DNA of 36,192 bases from Candidatus Dadabacteria bacterium (lineage in GTDB: Bacteria; Desulfobacterota_D; UBA1144; Nemesobacterales; CSP1-2), in assembly GCA_023250035.1 (NCBI GenBank), contig JAHFBK010000006.1, positions 1 to 36,192 on the forward strand. The letters are read 5' to 3'. The position numbers and the translations under genes were made by a program. Below the pieces are notes generated by a model. That model was given only the letters and a program-made list of their open reading frames with translations. It searched no databases and had not been told where the DNA came from. Shown here piece after piece: positions 24,757 to 31,943 of this stretch (position 1 is the first letter of the stretch; every line of letters starts with the position of its first letter).

Positions 24757-26355
24757 TCATTTAACATTCAAATCAAAACTCTCATTTACGGGTGGTGTTC
24801 CGGGCACAAGAGCACCAACGCCTAGAGTCCATCCCCCACTCACAGGGATATTTAACTCTCCTTCATAGACTCCATCTCCAGCATGTCTTGCGTCACTCGC
24901 GCTCCTCATTTCAGCCATTCCTGGCATTGCAGGCATGAGGATAGTGAATTTAACCTTCGCATCTGTAATCGGCTTACCTTCAGGGTCAGTGAGTTTAAAC
25001 CTGAAAGTAGTTTTTCCTGACTCAGGCGGGTCTGGGTCTGTGGAGAATGAAATCTTAATATCACTTTTCCCTCGCGTCTGATCTCCGCCGACGGCAACAG
25101 CCTCTTCCCTGCCTCCACTTAAAGACTGAAACGCCGCCTTAAGGCGACTTTCAGAGTCTACGAAGAATGCGGCACTTCTTACAACTTGCTCTCCTTCACG
25201 CAGTCCGTCCATTACTTCATAATACCCCTCAGCCTTTTTCCCTACCTTAACTTCCCTTGGGTCGAAGTATCCATCTCCTGAGGCGATAAATACGACTTTC
25301 CTCTCTCCTGTGTCAATTACAGCGTCCTCGGCTACAGAGAGTATCTCGCCCAAGTCGCTTTGGAGAACCACGTTTGCATACATTCCGGGCTTGAGTTTGT
25401 TGTCTGGATTGGGAAATTCAAACCTTACCTTCGCAGTTCTAGTACTTATATCAAGCATGGGGTAGATATACATTACTTTTCCGGTAAATGTTTCACCCGG
25501 ATAGTAGGAGAGCTGAAGTGTTGCTTCCTCTCCCTCTTTAACTAATGGAAGTTCGTACTCATAAACGTTTGCAATTACCCATACTGTTGATAGGTCTGCC
25601 ATTATTAACACATCTTCGTGCTCTGCTACATGCATTCCAGGGAAAAACATTCTTTTAGTTATATACCCGTTCATGTGCGAGTGGATTGTCATATACGTAA
25701 GTGGCTTTCCAGTTTTCTCAATCGTTTTAAGCTCACTTTCTGATATATCCCAGAGACGAAATCTCCTTCGCGTAGCCTCAAGCAGAGAACTAGCACCGGA
25801 TGACACTTCAGGATATGAACTCTTATCGAGCGTATTCTTTGCCTTTAAAGCCAGAAGATACTCCTCCTGGGTCGAAACCAAATCAGGACTATATATTGTA
25901 AAAAGTGGGTCACCGTGTTTTACATACGCTCCTTCATAGATAAACATATCCTTTATCCAACCGCTGAACTTAACATGCACATGTGCTATTTTTCTCTCAT
26001 CCGCCTCAACAATACCTACGGTTCTTATATTTTTTACCAGTTTTCTAAGAGCAATCTCTTCAGTTTTTATTCCTATTAGTTGTTGTTTCTCTGGGCTTAT
26101 CTCTATACCTACAAACTCGGAGGGGATTTGGTTATCCTGCATCTGTCCTTCGGCCCCGCTTTCATTTTGCATCCCCTCCATTCCCTGCATGCCTTGCATT
26201 CCCTGCATCCCTTCCATTTCCTGAGAAGATTCTGTGACTGTGCTTTTTTCTCCGCCCCCTCCTTTTAGCTTCGTTGAGACATAGGAAAAGGCAAAAATTA
26301 GAATAAACAGGGTCACAACTGTCAAGGCTCCCAATTTAATTATCTTTTTTTTCAT
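24757..26355 (-). CDS. cusB: CusB-like RND adaptor with Met-rich segment and C-terminal YtkA-like domain
   Basis: This 532-residue periplasmic adaptor has an N-terminal anchor (8-26) and a methionine-rich stretch at about 47-72 (MEGMQGMQGMQGMEGMQ), which should bind Cu(I)/Ag(I). The CusB-type core has lipoyl halves and a short three-helix arm (LVSTQEEYLLALKAKNTLDK and SLLEATRRRFRLWDISESEL), then a beta-barrel. From about 430 to the end there is an extra immunoglobulin-like domain of the YtkA/FixH type, with LMPAMPGMAEM and VSGGWTLGVGALV. The extra domain adds more methionines and may be a second metal-handling site. The order matches cusCBA operons. Confidence 0.93.
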   Translation of the reverse strand: MKKKIIKLGALTVVTLFILIFAFSYVSTKLKGGGGEKSTVTESSQEMEGMQGMQGMQGMEGMQNESGAEGQMQDNQIPSEFVGIEISPEKQQLIGIKTEEIALRKLVKNIRTVGIVEADERKIAHVHVKFSGWIKDMFIYEGAYVKHGDPLFTIYSPDLVSTQEEYLLALKAKNTLDKSSYPEVSSGASSLLEATRRRFRLWDISESELKTIEKTGKPLTYMTIHSHMNGYITKRMFFPGMHVAEHEDVLIMADLSTVWVIANVYEYELPLVKEGEEATLQLSYYPGETFTGKVMYIYPMLDISTRTAKVRFEFPNPDNKLKPGMYANVVLQSDLGEILSVAEDAVIDTGERKVVFIASGDGYFDPREVKVGKKAEGYYEVMDGLREGEQVVRSAAFFVDSESRLKAAFQSLSGGREEAVAVGGDQTRGKSDIKISFSTDPDPPESGKTTFRFKLTDPEGKPITDAKVKFTILMPAMPGMAEMRSASDARHAGDGVYEGELNIPVSGGWTLGVGALVPGTPPVNESFDLNVK

Positions 26356-26390
26356 TATGTTTACCTCCTCTAGATTTGCTGATAATTAAT

Positions 26391-26418
26391 GTAGAGACAC
26401 ACTGCAGTGCGTCTCTAC
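26391..26418. repeat. 28-bp near-perfect palindrome
   Basis: The left arm GTAGAGACACACTG and right arm CAGTGCGTCTCTAC match in 13 of 14 pairs, meeting at a central CTGCAG. It lies between the CusC-like stop (26440) and CusB-like start (26355). The GTAGAGAC...GTCTCTAC wording is a widespread dispersed repeat. It could be an mRNA stability element within the operon. Confidence 0.65.
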
Positions 26419-26439
26419 TGCTTGTGTTTCTCCTGTTAA

Positions 26440-27822
26440 TCACCTCGTCAAGTCCACCCCGATATTTTCCTCAATCCTTGCCAAAGCCTTTTGATACTCA
26501 GCGAGTTGAGTGTAGTAAGAAAGCTCGAAATTAAAGAGTGTAACAAGGTTGTCTAGGAGTGTAAGGAAATCAACGTTTCCAACCTCATATCCGGCAATTG
26601 CAGACTCGAGTGAGAGAGTGGCTTGTGGGATTATCCCCTTAGAGTAGAGGTCTAAGAGCTTCTCTGAGGTCTTAGCTGTAATGTATTTATCTTTTACGGT
26701 AAAGGATAGATTTAAACTTGTGCTTCTGTATTCTTCTTTCGCTTCTTGAAGTTGGAATACTGATTCTTCGACTCCAAATCTCTCCTTTCTCGAAAAATAA
26801 AGTGGGACTATAAAGCCAACCCTTACTACCCACTCATTGGCAAAGGGACCTTCGTTTGTAAACTTTCCTCGATTAAACCACCCAAATCCTGCTATAAAAT
26901 CAGGGAAATACCCTTTCTTTGCGAGTCCTAAAGCCTGCTCATTTCTTTCGATAAGATTTCCCCTTGCTCTAAGAATTGGACTCTCACTCTCTGTAAGTTT
27001 GTAGAGTTCGTCTAAAGATAGTTGGAGTTCTGACTTTTTCACCTCCTCGGGTTTCCCAAGAGGGGAATCAGGTGGACGACTAAGAATGCTTCTTATCCTG
27101 GCTACTACAACCTCTTTCTTCTGGTTTAAAAGCTCAAGTCTTTCAATAAATCCTGAAACTTCTACCTGAGCTTTTATCACATCCTGCTGTATTCCCCTTC
27201 CAACGGCGTATTTGGCCTCGGCAATCTTTACGAATTTATCAAGAAGTTCCTTATTTTTTGAAGTGACCTCTATTGATTTATTCACTAGATACCAGTCGTA
27301 GTAAGCTTCCTTAAGGTCGGCTGTAACCCTTCTTACTGTAACTTCTAAGAACTGCTCTTCAGCCTCGGCTTCTTCTTTTGCAATTTTACCTTTCAGGGAA
27401 AGCTTACCGGGAAAGGGAAACTCTTGAGAGGCATAAAATTCAAGTTCTGTAAAGTCGTCATCTCCAAGTGTGAGTTTGTTAAAGGTCACATTCTTATAGT
27501 TAACTCCTATTTCGGGATTTGGAAGTGTGCTGACCTGTGAGGGGCGTTTTGTCGACGATTCCCATCTGGCTTTTGACGCTTTTATTTCAGGGTTATTACG
27601 TAATGCTTCTTCAACAAGGGATTTAAGGGGCGTAGCCTCTATTTTATTTCCATCTGATGCACATTGTTTATTACCATTCGTTCCACACTGCGGAACGGAT
27701 AATGCAGCATCAGATACTACCTTTTTATTTCCATCTGATGCAGACTGCGCATCAGATACTACGGCAAAAGCACTAACCCCAGTTAAGGCCATAGTAAGTA
27801 TGAATGCTAGAATGAGTCTCAT
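26440..27822 (-). CDS. cusC: CusC-like TolC-family outer-membrane channel with palindromic insertions
   Basis: This 460-residue outer-membrane efflux protein has a signal peptide at 1-19 (MRLILAFILTMALTGVSAFA). Residues 20-62 are an odd repetitive Ser/Asp/Asn/Gly/Lys linker with VVSDA twice and ASDGNK twice. They are encoded by palindromic DNA (27652-27757). Two efflux domains follow, with ALRNNPEIKASKARWESS and LPNPEIGVNYKN in the first and a second repeat from about 255. It would be the exit duct for the CusB/CusA-like partners. The gene is the first pump component, following the helical secreted protein after a 126-bp spacer. The linker is probably tolerated because it lies at the flexible periplasmic N-terminus. 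Confidence 0.92.
   Translation of the reverse strand: MRLILAFILTMALTGVSAFAVVSDAQSASDGNKKVVSDAALSVPQCGTNGNKQCASDGNKIEATPLKSLVEEALRNNPEIKASKARWESSTKRPSQVSTLPNPEIGVNYKNVTFNKLTLGDDDFTELEFYASQEFPFPGKLSLKGKIAKEEAEAEEQFLEVTVRRVTADLKEAYYDWYLVNKSIEVTSKNKELLDKFVKIAEAKYAVGRGIQQDVIKAQVEVSGFIERLELLNQKKEVVVARIRSILSRPPDSPLGKPEEVKKSELQLSLDELYKLTESESPILRARGNLIERNEQALGLAKKGYFPDFIAGFGWFNRGKFTNEGPFANEWVVRVGFIVPLYFSRKERFGVEESVFQLQEAKEEYRSTSLNLSFTVKDKYITAKTSEKLLDLYSKGIIPQATLSLESAIAGYEVGNVDFLTLLDNLVTLFNFELSYYTQLAEYQKALARIEENIGVDLTR
27652..27757. repeat. Palindromic elements inserted in frame in the CusC-like gene
   Basis: Two units share ATTTCCATCTGATGC and GCATCAGATACTAC ends. Unit one has outer arms ATCTGATGC (27652-27660) and GCATCAGAT (27707-27715) around an inner hairpin CGTTCC-ACACTGC-GGAACG (27679-27697). 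Unit two is ATCTGATGC-AGACTGC-GCATCAGAT (27733-27757). Both preserve the reading frame and encode a low-complexity linker directly after the signal peptide. Their make-up recalls coding palindromic elements such as those of Rickettsia, but no sequence identity is claimed. Confidence 0.65.
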
Positions 27823-27901
27823 CTTTACACCTCCTTATAGAAATCCACTCAAAGCTTTTCACAACACGAGTAAATCATATGCAGAATAAATGATATAGGC
27901 G

Positions 27902-27939
27902 TTCCCCAGGCAGGTTAGGCTTCTTCCATGCCTGGGGAA
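27902..27939. other. Strong hairpin between helical-protein and CusC-like genes
   Basis: TTCCCCAGGCA and TGCCTGGGGAA form a perfect 11-bp stem with a 16-nt loop, extended by weaker TGATATA/TATATCA outer pairing. It lies 9 bp after the helical-protein stop. It has no T-run, so it is more likely an mRNA processing or stability element, or leaky terminator, than a full stop. Confidence 0.55.
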
Positions 27940-27948
27940 TCATTTATA

Positions 27949-28311
27949 TCACTGCTTTTGCATCTCCTGAGCCATCTTCATATGTTCCATTGCCATAGCC
28001 TTATAGTCTTTTGCGGCTTCCATATACCTCTTTGAAAGATCAGAGCAGTGTTTAGCAAGCCCAAGTAAAGGCTTACCCCTACTCTTGTACGAATCGGCTA
28101 GAGAGGCGTGGAAACTCGCCTCTTGCTCCATTTTTGCAGCTTGCTTTTCGTAGTACTCTGCAATCTTTATATGATCCTCGGGGGTATTAGCAGTCTCTAT
28201 CATTTTGTCTACATCTTCCTCCTCAGCAGCACCTCCAGGAACCACTCCTATGAAAGAGAAAAGCATGAGGAATACTATCAAAGCTATAACTATTTGTGAC
28301 ATCTTGTTCAT
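27949..28311 (-). CDS. Small secreted helical protein, PEDH family, copy 1 (operon 3)
   Basis: This protein is 120 aa from ATG 28311, the same length as its paralogue at 20302-20664. A signal peptide spans about 1-25 (MNKMSQIVIALIVFLMLFSF). A long amphipathic helical body follows, with NTPEDHIKIAEYYEKQA, HASLADSYKSRGKPLLGLAK and a Met/Lys-rich end (MAMEHMKMAQEMQKQ). The 28311 start has AGGAGG 8 nt upstream. An in-frame ATG at 28359 also has a good site (GGGAGG) and would add 16 residues; the paralogue length favours 28311. It lies between the structured spacer and the CusC-like gene, so a periplasmic metal-related role is inferred. The Met/His-rich end might bind Cu(I). Confidence 0.85.
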   Translation of the reverse strand: MNKMSQIVIALIVFLMLFSFIGVVPGGAAEEEDVDKMIETANTPEDHIKIAEYYEKQAAKMEQEASFHASLADSYKSRGKPLLGLAKHCSDLSKRYMEAAKDYKAMAMEHMKMAQEMQKQ

Positions 28312-28393
28312 TTTTGATACCTCCTTTCTTTTTATAAGCGAATTACTATGCTTAATCATTGTTTGTAACCTCCCTTTTAAAGTTTTATAAAAG

Positions 28394-28500
28394 GATTTAT
28401 TTGGCACTTTACCTCTGCCGGAAAGTATGATAACGATATAAAGATACTGATATGCTTTTAAAGGCTATACCACTAAGCAGAGGTAAGACCAGGGTTGGAA
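28394..28500 (-). promoter_or_regulatory. Conserved structured spacer, copy B
   Basis: This is the counterpart of 7225-7338, in the same place: just after an HPPD gene and before the rest of an efflux operon. Arms TACCTCTGC (28410-28418) and GCAGAGGTA (28477-28485) pair perfectly over 9 bp, enclosing 58 nt. The block AAGGCTATACCACTAAGCAG is nearly identical to copy A. The arms pair better here than in copy A. It may be an attenuator or processing element in the operon mRNA. Function unproven. Confidence 0.5.
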
Positions 28501-28884
28501 TTAAAGTAAAAAGGAGGAATTAGATAAGAATAAGTCAGGTGGATGGTGTTCCTTTATTTCCAAACTAAAGGGAAAACCAGGAACATCATTAATTTCTAAA
28601 GTTGGCAAATTAATAGCTAACGAGCATAAAAGAAGATTTGTTAGATCAAAGTCATGACTAAGAGGGGCATTAGGTAGGGCATCTTGACACATATGTATTT
28701 TATACTTTATTGTGTCGGAATTCTTGTATGAATATGGTATGGTCTTATAACCGGAAAGGTTATCCTGCTTGTTTGAATGGCAGCTCTTCATATTCGGTTG
28801 AGTATGGGAGTTAGCAAAATCTGAACAAATCCCTGTGTAACAAAGAAATGTAGTAAGAATCAAAAGAAAATTTAAATATTTCAT
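28501..28884 (-). CDS. Short secreted HPPD-motif protein, copy 2 (first gene of efflux operon 3)
   Basis: This protein is 127 aa from ATG 28884, exactly the length of its paralogue at 7339-7722. The frame extends up to 28932, but the extra 16 residues lack the signal-peptide start and are not shared, so 28884 is chosen. A signal peptide (MKYLNFLLILTTFLCYTGIC) is followed by a polar His/Ser/Lys region, MCQDALPNAPLSHD, LPTLEI and the C-terminus EHHPPDLFLSNSSFLL. There is no Shine-Dalgarno, and the promoter -10 lies 16 nt upstream, so translation may be near-leaderless as in copy 1. A role in metal sensing, binding or as a regulatory leader of the Cus-type operon is inferred from position. Confidence 0.8.
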   Translation of the reverse strand: MKYLNFLLILTTFLCYTGICSDFANSHTQPNMKSCHSNKQDNLSGYKTIPYSYKNSDTIKYKIHMCQDALPNAPLSHDFDLTNLLLCSLAINLPTLEINDVPGFPFSLEIKEHHPPDLFLSNSSFLL

Positions 28885-28899
28885 GGTTGCTACGCAATT

Positions 28900-28928
28900 A
28901 ATATAACTCTCAAAATTTAAAAAGTAAA
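28900..28928 (-). promoter_or_regulatory. Sigma70-like promoter of efflux operon 3
   Basis: TTTACT (28928-28923), a 17-nt spacer and TATATT (28905-28900) face the HPPD-2 gene. The predicted start lies about 9 nt before the ATG, too close for a ribosome site. This mirrors operon 1, although the surrounding DNA is not similar. Confidence 0.5.
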
Positions 28929-29034
28929 GCATATATATCTTTAAAGCTTAAAATTGCCTGATTGAAGAAGTTTGGTTCAAATACACCCTGCTCATATAGG
29001 GAAAGTGTTTTAGCCGTTAAGTCTCTATCGGAAC

Positions 29035-30444
29035 TCATCCATAGAATAAGTGTAATACCTTTTTTGCGAAAGGAGTCAGCTTATTTGCGTAGTATAAACT
29101 GATGATCCGCTTGTTCACTCGACTAGCTGTGGGATAGGGATAGACCTTGCCGAAGATATGCTTTAGCTTAAGTCCGCTTGAGTTTGCAAGTATAAGTTCC
29201 TGGGAAAGTTCGCCTGCGTTCTCAGCTACCATAGAACCACCGAGGATCCTGTCTTTCGCAATGAATAATAGAAGCTTGCCATACTGGGCCTCATCAACGA
29301 TTGCCCGGTCGTCTTCATCGAAGTCAAACACGACCTTTTCATACGATATTCCACGCTGCTTAAGTTGCTCCTCATTCAAACCAAAAGTGGCTATTTCAGG
29401 AGATGTATATGTCACCCAGGCCATGTGGTCATTGTTTAGCTTTTTCTTAAAGGGAGAGAAGAAATTGTTTATGATGACACCTGCATGAACCTCAGCGGCA
29501 TGGGTGAACTGGTAGGAGCCAGCGACATCCCCAGAGACATATACACGCTTATTTGTAGTACGGAGGTATTCATCTACCTTGAGCCTTTTTCCAGTCTCGT
29601 CAAGCTCAATCCCCGCCTTCTCGAGAGATAAACCATTTATATTATAATCCCTCCCAATACTCACGAGCATAGTATCGAAATCAATCCGTGTCTCTTTATT
29701 ATCCTTGTTAATAATGATTGCCTGATTAGGTGAGGTAAACTCTCTGACGCTTGCGTTAAAGATGAAATTTACGCCCTCTGATTCCATTCGCCTGCGAAGA
29801 ACCTCTGCAATCTCAGGACTTTCCTTCGGGAGAAATTTCGAATCCATCTCTACTACTGTAACTTTTGAACCAAGATGCCGGAAAGCTTGACCTAGCTCAA
29901 TCCCAATTGGCCCGCCGCCAATAACAACCAGATGATCGGGAAGCTTATCTAGATCAAATATAGTTTCATTAGTCTCATATTTCACCTTTTCGATTCCTGG
30001 TACATTCAGCTTCCGTGGACGAGAGCCAGTTGCAAGGATTATTTTCTTGCTACGATATGTCTCGTTTCCAACAGTCACAGAATCAGGACCTGCAAACCGG
30101 GCTTCTCCAAGTGCAACGTCCATTCCGATCTTGCGGAAATGATCAGCATTTTCATGAACCCTGATGACTTCTTGTTTTTCCTTGACATAACCTAAAACCT
30201 CTGTGATGTCGGCTTTGCCATTGACGGTGAGACCGAACCTATTTGCCTCATTAGCGTTTTTCAAGAGACGAGCTATATGTATCAACGCCTTACTTGGAAC
30301 GCAACCAGAGTTGAGACAGTCACCACCGATACGTCTATCAGTTTTGTCAATAAGAAGCACCTTAAAACCGGCTCGATTCATAAAGCCTGCTATGTTAAGT
30401 CCACCACTCCCTGCGCCAATGACGATTATGTCATATTTCTTCAT
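29035..30444 (-). CDS. Mercuric-reductase-like FAD pyridine nucleotide-disulfide oxidoreductase
   Basis: This 469-residue flavoprotein has an FAD fold (IVIGAGSGGLNIAG at 8-21), the redox disulfide C43-x4-C48 (GGDCLNSGCVPSK) and an NAD(P)H-binding GGGPIGIELG at about 176-185. The second FAD motif is VYVSGDVAG (301-309), followed by a dimerisation domain. The catalytic His-Glu pair of lipoamide dehydrogenase (HPxxxE) is replaced by YPTASR, with Tyr437, so it is not a lipoamide dehydrogenase. The N-terminal metal-binding domain and the C-terminal Cys pair of true MerA are both absent. It belongs to the MerA-like/RclA-like group with unknown substrate. Its place next to the Cus-type operon suggests a metal or thiol redox role. 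Confidence 0.88.
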   Translation of the reverse strand: MKKYDIIVIGAGSGGLNIAGFMNRAGFKVLLIDKTDRRIGGDCLNSGCVPSKALIHIARLLKNANEANRFGLTVNGKADITEVLGYVKEKQEVIRVHENADHFRKIGMDVALGEARFAGPDSVTVGNETYRSKKIILATGSRPRKLNVPGIEKVKYETNETIFDLDKLPDHLVVIGGGPIGIELGQAFRHLGSKVTVVEMDSKFLPKESPEIAEVLRRRMESEGVNFIFNASVREFTSPNQAIIINKDNKETRIDFDTMLVSIGRDYNINGLSLEKAGIELDETGKRLKVDEYLRTTNKRVYVSGDVAGSYQFTHAAEVHAGVIINNFFSPFKKKLNNDHMAWVTYTSPEIATFGLNEEQLKQRGISYEKVVFDFDEDDRAIVDEAQYGKLLLFIAKDRILGGSMVAENAGELSQELILANSSGLKLKHIFGKVYPYPTASRVNKRIISLYYANKLTPFAKKVLHLFYG

Positions 30445-30608
30445 AATGAATTACCTCACGTATGCGTTTTCTATTAAGTGCGAATAATATAACAAGCTTT
30501 TAACTTATTATTAGACGGTTAAAAGCTTAGTATCGTTTCACAGAGTTGCTTCTAGCCCCTCCAAAAACGGATATTTTATGAAAATTATTGGCAAATTTTG
30601 CACAACAC

Positions 30609-30636
30609 TTGACAATAGTTAACTTATAGTTATAAT
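30609..30636 (+). promoter_or_regulatory. Strong sigma70 promoter of the XRE-ImmA gene
   Basis: TTGACA (30609-30614), a 16-nt spacer and TATAAT (30631-30636) form an almost consensus promoter. The start would be near 30643, leaving a leader of about 25 nt with no clear ribosome site. TTAACT-like words repeat around it (30618-30624, 30649-30656, 30660-30665) and could be operators for the helix-turn-helix product. The rest of the 30445-30668 gap shows nothing. Confidence 0.65.
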
Positions 30637-30668
30637 ATTACATTAATTAACCAAAAAGATTAACTGAA

Positions 30669-31784
30669 ATGATTGGTGAAAAAATTAAAAACCTGAGAGA
30701 ATCTGAGGGCTTAACTCAGGAAGAGGTTGCAGAAAAAGTTGGGGTTTCAAAGGAGTTTATTTCTATGGTTGAGTCCGGCAAAAGAAATCCCAGCCTCGAA
30801 GTACTATCGAAAATTGCTTCAATTTTCAGTAAAGAAGCAAGCTATTTCATGGACACTAAAAGAGATGACTTCGCTCTAGCTCTAAGAACGGCTGAAATAA
30901 ACGAGAAGGACAAAGATGAAATCAGGAAGTTCAAGGACTTTTGTGAGGATTATTATTTTTTAGAAAAGGCAACAGAAGAAATTCTCCCATCTCTTACTCC
31001 AATTTATCCTGACCCTCCCTCTAGCATATTAAGCGATTTCGGTCAGACATATCGTTATGCTGAAAAGTTAGCCCTGGATGAAAGAAGAAGATCGAGTTTA
31101 GGAGATGAACCTATAAGAGACATCTTCCTGCTACTAGAAACTCAAGGGGTCCGTATTGTAAGAATGAACATTGAGGAATCCTCGGTTGATGGTGCTTTTA
31201 TCTACAACAGAGATAAAGGGGCTTTTATGCTAATAAACACATCTCGAAGTAAAGGGAGACAAGTCTTTACCGCGGCCCACGAGTACTGTCATTATCTAAA
31301 GGACAGAGAAAAAGGTTATGCGATTTGTCAGATTATAACGGGTGGCATTGAAGAGCATAAAAAACCAATAGAGCGCATTGCCAATTTATTTGCCGCAAAC
31401 TTCCTTATGCCAGAGGCTAGTGTCTCAAAACTTGTAAGTCTTTATGCAAAAAACAGGCTTGAAGCTGAAGAGGTTGTTTATATAAAAAGATATTTCGGCG
31501 TGAGCTACCAAGCGATGCTCTACAGGCTGAAAGATTTAAGATACTTAAGAAGACCCAAGCTTCTCGAACTCTTAGAGATAGATCCTGCTAACATAGAAGA
31601 ATCTCTTTTCGGATTTACCGAAGAGAGTGTAAAAGAACCCCAACATCTTCCTGAGAGGTACTGCAAGCTGGCAGTCCGAGCTTATACAGAACGAACGATT
31701 TCTTTCGAAAAACTAGCTGAACTTTTAAAGTTGGATTTAGTCGAACTTAAAGAACGGTTATCAAAAGGCGGTTTCATTAAGTAA
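30669..31784 (+). CDS. XRE helix-turn-helix / ImmA-IrrE metallopeptidase fusion
   Basis: This 371-residue regulator-protease has an XRE helix-turn-helix at 3-58 (LRESEGLTQEEVAEKVGVSK and ISMVESGKRNPSLEVLSKIA). A linker follows, then a zinc metallopeptidase core with HEYCH (H204, E205, H208). The third-ligand region is KPIERIANLFAANFLMPEA, with E235 as probable ligand. The C-terminal part, about 270-371, is helical. Related proteins (IrrE, ImmA, PezT-linked regulators) cleave repressors after damage or are antitoxin-like in accessory islands. Here it is the first gene of the plus-strand island and probably acts on its own promoter. The substrate is unknown. Confidence 0.92.
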   Translation: MIGEKIKNLRESEGLTQEEVAEKVGVSKEFISMVESGKRNPSLEVLSKIASIFSKEASYFMDTKRDDFALALRTAEINEKDKDEIRKFKDFCEDYYFLEKATEEILPSLTPIYPDPPSSILSDFGQTYRYAEKLALDERRRSSLGDEPIRDIFLLLETQGVRIVRMNIEESSVDGAFIYNRDKGAFMLINTSRSKGRQVFTAAHEYCHYLKDREKGYAICQIITGGIEEHKKPIERIANLFAANFLMPEASVSKLVSLYAKNRLEAEEVVYIKRYFGVSYQAMLYRLKDLRYLRRPKLLELLEIDPANIEESLFGFTEESVKEPQHLPERYCKLAVRAYTERTISFEKLAELLKLDLVELKERLSKGGFIK

Positions 31785-31808
31785 TGGAGGGAACTGAGGG
31801 AGAAAACT

Positions 31809-31943
31809 ATGTGCCGCTTAGGTGAGTTGATCGTGAAAGGTTCTACCGATTTCACACCTTTTGGCACGCTTTTTGAACCCAAGATATATATCTACCCTAT
31901 TTCATTGAGAAAAGGAGGTTTTAGTTATGGAGCATCAGATTAA
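31809..31943 (+). CDS. Small ORF (44 aa) overlapping the AAA+ gene start
   Basis: The ATG at 31809 follows GAGGGAG with 6-nt spacing. The frame runs 44 codons to TAA at 31941-31943 and overlaps the AAA+ start by 17 nt in another frame. The peptide begins MCRLGELIVKGSTDFTPFGT and ends GGFSYGASD. It has no signal peptide or known motif. Good ribosome site, length and tight overlap make it plausible as a real small gene coupling the XRE-ImmA gene to the ATPase, but chance cannot be ruled out. Confidence 0.4.
   Translation: MCRLGELIVKGSTDFTPFGTLFEPKIYIYPISLRKGGFSYGASD

Noticed and set aside
27652-27757. Repeated ATCTGATGC/GCATCAGAT units considered as a CRISPR array
   Set aside because: There are only two palindromic units, no regular spacers, and they lie inside an intact coding frame.
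28885-28932. N-terminal extension of the HPPD-2 protein
   Set aside because: The extra residues are not shared with the paralogue and cover the promoter -10.
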